This document shows positions 8,601 through 11,334 of a DNA stretch of 11,334 nucleotides, one piece after another. Within the stretch, counting starts at the first letter, position 1. The number at the start of each line of letters is the position of its first letter. The translations under genes were made by a program, and so were the position numbers. The notes under the pieces are model-generated. The model made no database searches and was not told the DNA's origin. It saw only the letters and a program-made list of their open reading frames with translations. The DNA is from Treponema sp. UBA1240 (GTDB lineage: Bacteria; Spirochaetota; Spirochaetia; Treponematales; Treponemataceae), in contig DBWK01000059.1 in NCBI GenBank assembly GCA_002308875.1, forward strand, positions 5,932 through 17,265. The letters run 5' to 3'.

Positions 8601-8770
8601 CCGTCGTTGCCCTGAATTATGTCGGTAACGGTATTACCCGGCAGTCCGCTGGCGGAAGTCCACTTCTGGCTTACGTAACCAGCCCACATATCACCGGCTG
8701 AAAGATTTACAACAAGAGATAAAAAAAGAACAACGGATATTGAAAGAAATTTTAAACGATTGCTTTGCAT
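5633..8770 (-). CDS. Transmembrane adenylate cyclase with a two-propeller plus Y_Y_Y sensor ectodomain
   Basis: Numbered from ATG 8770 (1045 residues). A signal peptide (1-25, ending LSA) is followed by about fourteen repeats of the Reg_prop type, each with a W/Y-[IFLMV]-G-T-x-x-G-like strand; the motif centres lie near 60, 103, 145, 189, 234, 276, 317, 354, 394, 439, 482, 525, 566 and 623, fitting two seven-bladed propellers. Then come a Y_Y_Y domain (about 674-742), a transmembrane helix (754-776), a signalling coiled coil ending in HNILPNAIAERL, and a class III cyclase domain (about 832-1005). Metal residues Asp840 and Asp884, adenine-specifying Lys880 and Asp949, and Asn956 and Arg960 are all present, predicting ATP as substrate. 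The tail of about 35 residues is unstructured. An in-frame GTG at 8788 would add six residues and overlap dapB; neither start has a ribosome binding site. It is probably the third gene of the lysC-dapB transcript. The ligand is unknown. Confidence 0.92.
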   Translation of the reverse strand: MQSNRLKFLSISVVLFLSLVVNLSAGDMWAGYVSQKWTSASGLPGNTVTDIIQGNDGYMYIGTYDGLVRFDGCEFKIINHTTMENFNFSSARAIFQDSNGVMWIGSNDEGVARIEGKKLTMYTIANGLPNNSIRAIVEDKQQNIWIGTADGVIYITPQGNIVTPSGLAAYGDDKCLVVSLYCDTAGRVWMATTKTHGVYYYTPNSQTFKAYTGFNAIDYSTVNAVAQDSDGSFWFGLTQRGVVHVSEGKAVHYESMSGYADETINHIFCDSNGNMWFGTEKGVAFFKDNVFDFYTEEKGLTNNNVKKIFEDREKNIWLATDRGGIEKIRPGLFTTTKLNTTVNCIAIGNDGTVWLGADNGLYCLKNDNFIENALTELCSGVRVRHLAFAQNGDLLVSTYSAHGQLRMRPDGKIQEFNSKTGLSGDAVRVALDDAAGDFYIGTTSGLNIIDAGTGAITHYDKQNKLTNDYVMCLYEANDGKIWVGTDGGGICVFDNGTLYKVLTTDDGLAGNVIFKISQDKEGCYWITTGTGFSCISGDNITNYTAASGLTTNSVFQILIDYTDTVWMTSNKGICSTSMKNLKDYANKENDSVTLHFYNRNDGLDTDGVPANSLCALDNLGRIWFPLVDGYAVYDPLKVQSNNVLPPVQIEQIIVDNEEITDYHDVIELSPNTKRIDIKYTGLSFVSSERVKFKYQLEGFEKDYSPETTVRTVSYTNLAPGKYVFSVMAANTDGFWNPVPVSVRFEKKPHLYERISFWILVSVVFIMLVALIIYERFKRMKNEQLKLETMIQIKTIDLQVEKDRAEILLHNILPNAIAERLKVEKDVIADGFDNVSVLFTDLVGFTSITSNVSADELVLALNDLFSRFDERATESGIEKIKTIGDAYMAVCGLPEPNPDHAKLIMQYAQGMLADLADYNSTTKLKFKMRIGINSGKVVAGVIGRTKFIYDLWGDTVNVASRMESTGIAGKIHVSASTYELLKDEFAFSAPMIIDVKGKGAMKTYFFDDGTPLDPAVFSKPAAPDRTSRVLSGDNSGTQGQFFGIRM
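5677..5709. other. Strong hairpin in the 3' end of the cyclase gene, beside the convergent junction
   Basis: CCGGACA (5679-5685) and TGTCCGG (5701-5707) pair perfectly. Inside them, after one A-C mismatch, AACC (5687-5690) pairs with GGTT (5696-5699) around a 5-base loop. Outside, a G-T and a C-G pair extend the stem. No T run follows on either strand, so it is not a classical intrinsic terminator. It lies 50 bases past the nudC stop and inside the cyclase coding region, so it could end or protect one or both converging transcripts. Confidence 0.5.
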
Positions 8771-8785
8771 ATGCTTATAGCATAT
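8769..8785. repeat. Inverted repeat over the dapB stop and cyclase start
   Basis: ATATGC (8769-8774) and GCATAT (8780-8785) are perfect inverted copies around the 5-base loop TTATA. In the minus-strand mRNA the stem holds the dapB stop codon and part of the cyclase ATG. With no ribosome binding site before that ATG, the structure may affect re-initiation after dapB. A 6-base AT-rich arm is weak evidence on its own. Confidence 0.35.
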
Positions 8786-9545
8786 CACTCATTGTATACA
8801 TACCGCAAGGAAGTTTTTTATCTTTTTCAGTTTTTGAAAGCCATTCCAATGCACAGACGGCACCAAGCGCAAGCCCTTCGCGGGAACGGACGGTGTGCGT
8901 CAGTTCTATCGTGTCGAACGGAGAATCAAAGTAAACCTTGTGCGTTCCGGGAACAGAACCTATACGCGTGCTTGAAACATGCAGCTGTTCCGGTGACGGA
9001 CGCTGATGAAAAGCATCGGTAACGATTGTTTTTTTGGAAGGCATATTCTGCATTACGAGAGAAGCAATTTCAAGCGCAGTGCCGGAAGGGCTGTCTGCCT
9101 TTTTTGTGTGATGTGCTTCCCACAAAGCGCAGTCGTAATCGTCGTATGCGGAAACAAGGCGTGCCGCTTCCGAAACAATGCGGTAAAAAAGGTTTACACC
9201 GATTGAATAGTTTGCAGCCTGGAACATATATGTGCCGGTCTGCTCCGCCAGCTTACGGATTTCGTCCTTATGTTCATTCCAGCCGGTAGTCCCGACAACG
9301 AGCGGTAGTCGGAGCGGAAGCAGGTTCTTTATGTTGTTCACTACAACGGAAGGATGCGTAAATTCAATCACGCCCTCCGCTCCCGATTTTTGTACGGCAG
9401 CAGCTATTTCTTCCGGTGATGATGCATTAACATCCGCATCCTTTGCAATCGGATCAACAGTAAGAACAATCTCGTGTCCTTTCTTTTCAGCCACAGAACG
9501 CAGCATGTGACCCATCTGTCCGTAACCGACCAACGCTATTTTCAT
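8775..9545 (-). CDS. dapB: 4-hydroxy-tetrahydrodipicolinate reductase
   Basis: This 256-residue enzyme reduces hydroxy-tetrahydrodipicolinate with NAD(P)H, a committed step to diaminopimelate and lysine, in the cytoplasm. It has the Rossmann motif GYGQMG (7-12), an acidic residue at the end of strand 2 (VDP, Asp31), GTTGW (85-89), ANYSIGVN (111-118) and the active-site signature EAHHTKKADSPSGTA (143-157), with His145 as the usual acid/base and Lys149 as the substrate lysine. The nucleotide loop is one residue shorter than the GxxGxMG of E. coli DapB, a form I associate with shorter Bacteroidetes-type enzymes. The start is well supported by GAGGGTGA (9557-9550) just upstream. It begins 14 bases after the lysC stop and ends 4 bases before the cyclase ATG, so it is the middle gene of a likely operon. 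Confidence 0.95.
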   Translation of the reverse strand: MKIALVGYGQMGHMLRSVAEKKGHEIVLTVDPIAKDADVNASSPEEIAAAVQKSGAEGVIEFTHPSVVVNNIKNLLPLRLPLVVGTTGWNEHKDEIRKLAEQTGTYMFQAANYSIGVNLFYRIVSEAARLVSAYDDYDCALWEAHHTKKADSPSGTALEIASLVMQNMPSKKTIVTDAFHQRPSPEQLHVSSTRIGSVPGTHKVYFDSPFDTIELTHTVRSREGLALGAVCALEWLSKTEKDKKLPCGMYTMSDML

Positions 9546-9559
9546 TCAATCACCCTCAA

Positions 9560-10885
9560 TTAACCGAAATACGCCCTGTGGAGAGCCTGTACAACCTGTG
9601 TTACTTCCGAATCTTCGCAAATCATACTGATGTTAACCTTTGAAGCGCCCTGGCTTATCATCTGCACATTGATGTTTTCCTTTAACAATGCGCTGAACGC
9701 AGCCTGGAGTATTTCGCTGGTTCTTGTTACATCACAGATTATTGTAACAATTGATTTTTGGTTTTTTATGTCGATGGAAGCATACTGCTCCAAATCCTTT
9801 TTAAGACCGGACAAATCCTTGTCGGTATTTGTCGTGAGCGAAACTGAAACTTCGGAAGTTGCAATTACATCAATGCTAATGTCCCATTTAAGGAACTGGT
9901 TAAAGACGTGCGCCAAAAATCCTGACTGTCCCAGCATTCGGGTAGAAACAATATCGATGAGCGTTACGTTTTTCTTTGATGTGATTGCAGTTACAGGCGG
10001 TTTTTCGCCCTTGTGCACAGGCAGAATCAAAGACCCGGGAGAATCGATGTTATACGAATTCTTTACACGGACAGGTGTACCGCTTATACGGCACGGATTC
10101 ATTGAACGCGGGTGCAGAACCTGCGCGCCGAAATATGCAAGCTCTGCAGCTTCGTCATAGGTAACTTCGGGAACAGATCTGACGTTTTTAACCGTTCTCG
10201 GATCCGCAGTAAGAATACCGTCTACGTCTTTCCATGTCTGAATCTCGTCGGCTTTCATTGCAGCACCGATAATCGTTGCCGAAAGATCACTGCCGCCGCG
10301 ACCGAGAGTTGTAATATAACCGTTTTTGTCTTTTGCTATAAACCCTGTAACAATCGGGATTTCTGAAGTTTTGCCGTTTTTATAGTCGTTAAGATGAGCA
10401 GGAATGTTCTGCCATACTTCGTCCAAAAGTTCAGCCGACATAAAATTGGAATCAGAAACAAAACCAATGTCCCATGCGTCATAAAATTTGGCGGGGATTC
10501 CTTGAGCAGAGAGGTATGCTGTCATCATTCTTACAGACATACGTTCTCCGAAAGAAACCAGATAGTCACGAGTACGTTTGGTTAATTCATGGAGCATTGA
10601 AATACCGGTTAAAAGGAATTTTAACTCGTCCAAAAGCTCTTCTATAGGAGCAACATCCACTTTAAGCGCCGCAGCAGTTTCGTGGTGCAGCTTTTCAACG
10701 GCGGTAATGTCCACAGTTCCCTTAAGAGCCGCTTCCGCAGCATCAAGCAGATAATCAGTAGTGTCGCCCATGGCGGAAAGAACAACTACAGGCCGCTTGT
10801 CTGCATAACTTTTAATAATAGATGCAACGTGTTTAATACGCTCTGCATTTGCAACAGAAGAACCTCCGAATTTCATTACAATCAT
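9560..10885 (-). CDS. lysC: Aspartate kinase, monofunctional, E. coli LysC-like
   Basis: This 441-residue enzyme phosphorylates L-aspartate to aspartyl phosphate, the entry to lysine, threonine and methionine synthesis. The kinase domain shows KFGGSS (5-10), RTRD (104-107), FGE (112-114), TLGRGGSD (193-200), WKDVDGI (218-224) and LHPRSM (257-262). Two ACT domains follow (about 306-370 and 378-438). The segment GFLAHVF (322-328) through ISIDVIATSEVSVSLT (336-351), and QMISQGAS (408-415), closely resemble the lysine-binding ACT region of E. coli LysC, so feedback inhibition by lysine is likely; this is by analogy. There is no fused homoserine dehydrogenase. The start ATG at 10885 has AAGGGGA (10899-10893) seven bases upstream. 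It is the first gene of the lysC-dapB-cyclase cluster, preceded by a structured leader of about 90 bases. Confidence 0.96.
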   Translation of the reverse strand: MIVMKFGGSSVANAERIKHVASIIKSYADKRPVVVLSAMGDTTDYLLDAAEAALKGTVDITAVEKLHHETAAALKVDVAPIEELLDELKFLLTGISMLHELTKRTRDYLVSFGERMSVRMMTAYLSAQGIPAKFYDAWDIGFVSDSNFMSAELLDEVWQNIPAHLNDYKNGKTSEIPIVTGFIAKDKNGYITTLGRGGSDLSATIIGAAMKADEIQTWKDVDGILTADPRTVKNVRSVPEVTYDEAAELAYFGAQVLHPRSMNPCRISGTPVRVKNSYNIDSPGSLILPVHKGEKPPVTAITSKKNVTLIDIVSTRMLGQSGFLAHVFNQFLKWDISIDVIATSEVSVSLTTNTDKDLSGLKKDLEQYASIDIKNQKSIVTIICDVTRTSEILQAAFSALLKENINVQMISQGASKVNISMICEDSEVTQVVQALHRAYFG

Positions 10886-10907
10886 AGGTCGTTCCCCTTA
10901 TCACAAG

Positions 10908-10945
10908 AAAAAAAATGTCGGGGTCGTCCGGTATCAGCCGGCCCC
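10908..10945 (-). terminator. Terminator-like hairpin and U run in the lysC leader (candidate attenuator)
   Basis: In the minus-strand RNA, GGGGCCGG (10945-10938), a 6-base loop, CCGG (10931-10928), a 4-base bulge and CCCC (10923-10920) form a GC-rich hairpin. Four bases later comes a run of eight U (10915-10908). This is followed by the lysC ribosome binding site and ATG. A terminator-like element between promoter and gene is the layout of transcription attenuation. The bulge and the 4-base gap before the U run make it imperfect. Confidence 0.45.
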
Positions 10946-10950
10946 AATTG

Positions 10951-10969
10951 AAAAACCACACGGGTTTTT
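10951..10969. repeat. A/T-flanked small hairpin near the lysC transcription start
   Basis: AAAAACC (10951-10957) pairs with GGTTTTT (10963-10969) around ACACG. The element has terminator form in both directions, with T6 at 10965-10970 on the plus strand, but its stem has only two GC pairs. On the lysC side it would occupy the first 25 or so bases of the leader, upstream of the larger hairpin. Confidence 0.35.
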
Positions 10970-10981
10970 TATGTCGCAAGC

Positions 10982-11010
10982 AATCTAGCACAAATATAAA
11001 TTTGTAACAA
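10982..11010 (-). promoter_or_regulatory. Candidate lysC promoter with an inverted repeat in its spacer
   Basis: On the minus strand, TTGTTA (11010-11005) and TAGATT (10987-10982) are 17 bases apart, and TG at the extended -10 position strengthens the second box. The start would be near 10975, giving a leader of about 90 bases. The spacer contains ACAAAT-ATAA-ATTTGT (10990-11005), a perfect 6-base inverted repeat that could serve as an operator. Confidence 0.5.
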
Positions 11011-11021
11011 GTAAAAATTTA

Positions 11022-11050
11022 AACAATTTTGCAAAAATGTAAAAATTGTT
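11022..11050. repeat. 9-base perfect inverted repeat upstream of lysC
   Basis: AACAATTTT (11022-11030) and AAAATTGTT (11042-11050) are exact inverted copies around 11 bases. It lies upstream of the lysC -35 box and just upstream of, touching, the candidate promoter of the divergent lipoprotein gene. It could be a regulator binding site. The DNA is very AT-rich, which raises the chance of a coincidental match. Confidence 0.4.
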
Positions 11051-11076
11051 GAATTATTTTTGTCTGAACGTACATA
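11049..11076 (+). promoter_or_regulatory. Candidate promoter of the TraB/GumN-like lipoprotein gene
   Basis: TTGAAT (11049-11054) and TACATA (11071-11076) are 16 bases apart. The start would be near 11083, with a leader of about 45 bases ending in AAGGAG (11118-11123), five bases before the ATG. The -10 box falls in the centre of the 10-base inverted repeat described next. Other AT-rich boxes nearby could also serve. Confidence 0.35.
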
Positions 11077-11085
11077 GACAAAAAT
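11056..11085. repeat. 10-base perfect inverted repeat, candidate operator
   Basis: ATTTTTGTCT (11056-11065) and AGACAAAAAT (11076-11085) are exact inverted copies separated by 10 bases, so the half-site centres are 20 bases apart, about two helical turns. The T run is on the 5' arm and the A run on the 3' arm on both strands, the opposite of an intrinsic terminator. A dimeric regulator bound here would cover the candidate -10 box of the lipoprotein gene. I do not recognise the motif. Confidence 0.5.
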
Positions 11086-11128
11086 CGCTTTATTTGCTAG
11101 CTTTCCAATAAACAAACAAGGAGAAATT

Positions 11129-11334
11129 ATGTTAAAAACAAAAATCAGAAATTTTACAGCTGTAATTTCAATATTAATCTGCACACTTATGCTTGTTTCC
11201 TGTGCAACAACCACAGTTACAAAGCAAAAGGCGGAATTGACCAAATACCCCGAAGCAATGTTCTGGGAATTAAAAGGAACTGATGCGGAAGGTAATCCGT
11301 CTTCTGTCTATATTCTTGGAACAATCCACGTTGC
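11129..11334 (+). CDS. TraB/GumN-like lipoprotein, N-terminal part (runs off the right edge)
   Basis: I translated this by hand; 68 codons lie inside the window. The N-terminus is a lipoprotein signal: positive MLKTKIR, a hydrophobic stretch, and the lipobox LVSC with the lipidated Cys25 followed by Ala. The mature part has FWELKG (45-50) and YILGTIHV (61-68), which match the first strand and the conserved 'LLGT.H' motif of the TraB/GumN family (PF01963), a predicted metal-dependent hydrolase-like fold of unclear activity. The protein should be anchored to a membrane facing the periplasm. The start is supported by AAGGAG (11118-11123), five bases upstream. It is divergent from lysC, with which it shares a 243-base gap rich in inverted repeats. 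Only the first quarter or so is visible, so the family call is likely but not certain. Confidence 0.75.
   Translation, partial: MLKTKIRNFTAVISILICTLMLVSCATTTVTKQKAELTKYPEAMFWELKGTDAEGNPSSVYILGTIHV

Noticed and set aside
5633..8770. Hybrid two-component sensor kinase
   Set aside because: The ectodomain fits, but the cytoplasmic part has class III cyclase motifs and no histidine-kinase, receiver or AraC domain.
9630..10160. Long open frame of 176 codons on the plus strand
   Set aside because: It lies entirely antisense to lysC, whose motifs run through the whole region, and its translation shows no recognisable domain or ribosome binding site.
10886..10980. Lysine riboswitch in the lysC leader
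   Set aside because: The leader from the candidate promoter is about 90 bases, roughly half the length of that riboswitch, and I could not find its five-helix layout.
1..11334. CRISPR array, tRNA, rRNA, insertion sequence or prophage genes
   Set aside because: No regularly spaced repeats, cloverleaf structures, transposase, integrase or phage-like genes were seen on either strand.

Overview
The window is ordinary bacterial chromosome, moderately AT-rich and densely packed with genes, and I see no sign of a phage, insertion sequence or plasmid. The gene content suggests a Treponema-like gut spirochaete: a propeller-sensor adenylate cyclase, a COG4586/COG3694-type ABC exporter, a lipoprotein of the TraB/GumN type, and an EF-hand family I associate with treponemes and Bacteroidetes. 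That assignment is an inference; there is no rRNA or other marker gene here to settle it.

Layout. Positions 1-668 (minus) hold the N-terminal part of an EF-hand protein that runs off the left edge. It is transcribed divergently from a type-B carboxylesterase (790-2145, plus). Next comes a compact plus-strand cluster: two ABC-2 permeases (2230-3066, 3071-3865), their ATPase (3876-4871) and a zinc-ribbon NADH pyrophosphatase, nudC (4883-5626). It meets, tail to tail with only 6 bases between stop codons, a minus-strand cluster transcribed from right to left: lysC (10885-9560), dapB (9545-8775) and a 1045-residue transmembrane adenylate cyclase (8770-5633). The right edge (11129-11334, plus) is the start of a TraB/GumN-like lipoprotein, divergent from lysC.

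How the genes work together. lysC and dapB are two steps of the aspartate-to-diaminopimelate/lysine route. The cyclase start sits 4 bases after the dapB stop, so a signalling receptor appears to share a transcript with amino-acid biosynthesis. Its ectodomain (two presumed seven-bladed propellers plus a Y_Y_Y domain) has the layout of Bacteroides hybrid two-component sensors, but the output is a class III cyclase with all catalytic residues. The two permeases and the ATPase should form one exporter of unknown substrate; nudC is probably a housekeeping passenger.

The most interesting non-coding DNA is the 243-base gap between lysC and the lipoprotein. It holds a lysC promoter, a leader with a terminator-like hairpin and an A/T run ahead of the ribosome binding site, and several inverted repeats, one with perfect 10-base arms over a candidate promoter. 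I found no clearly new defence or mobile system. The best leads are the cyclase receptor with its operon context, and the lysC leader and operator region.
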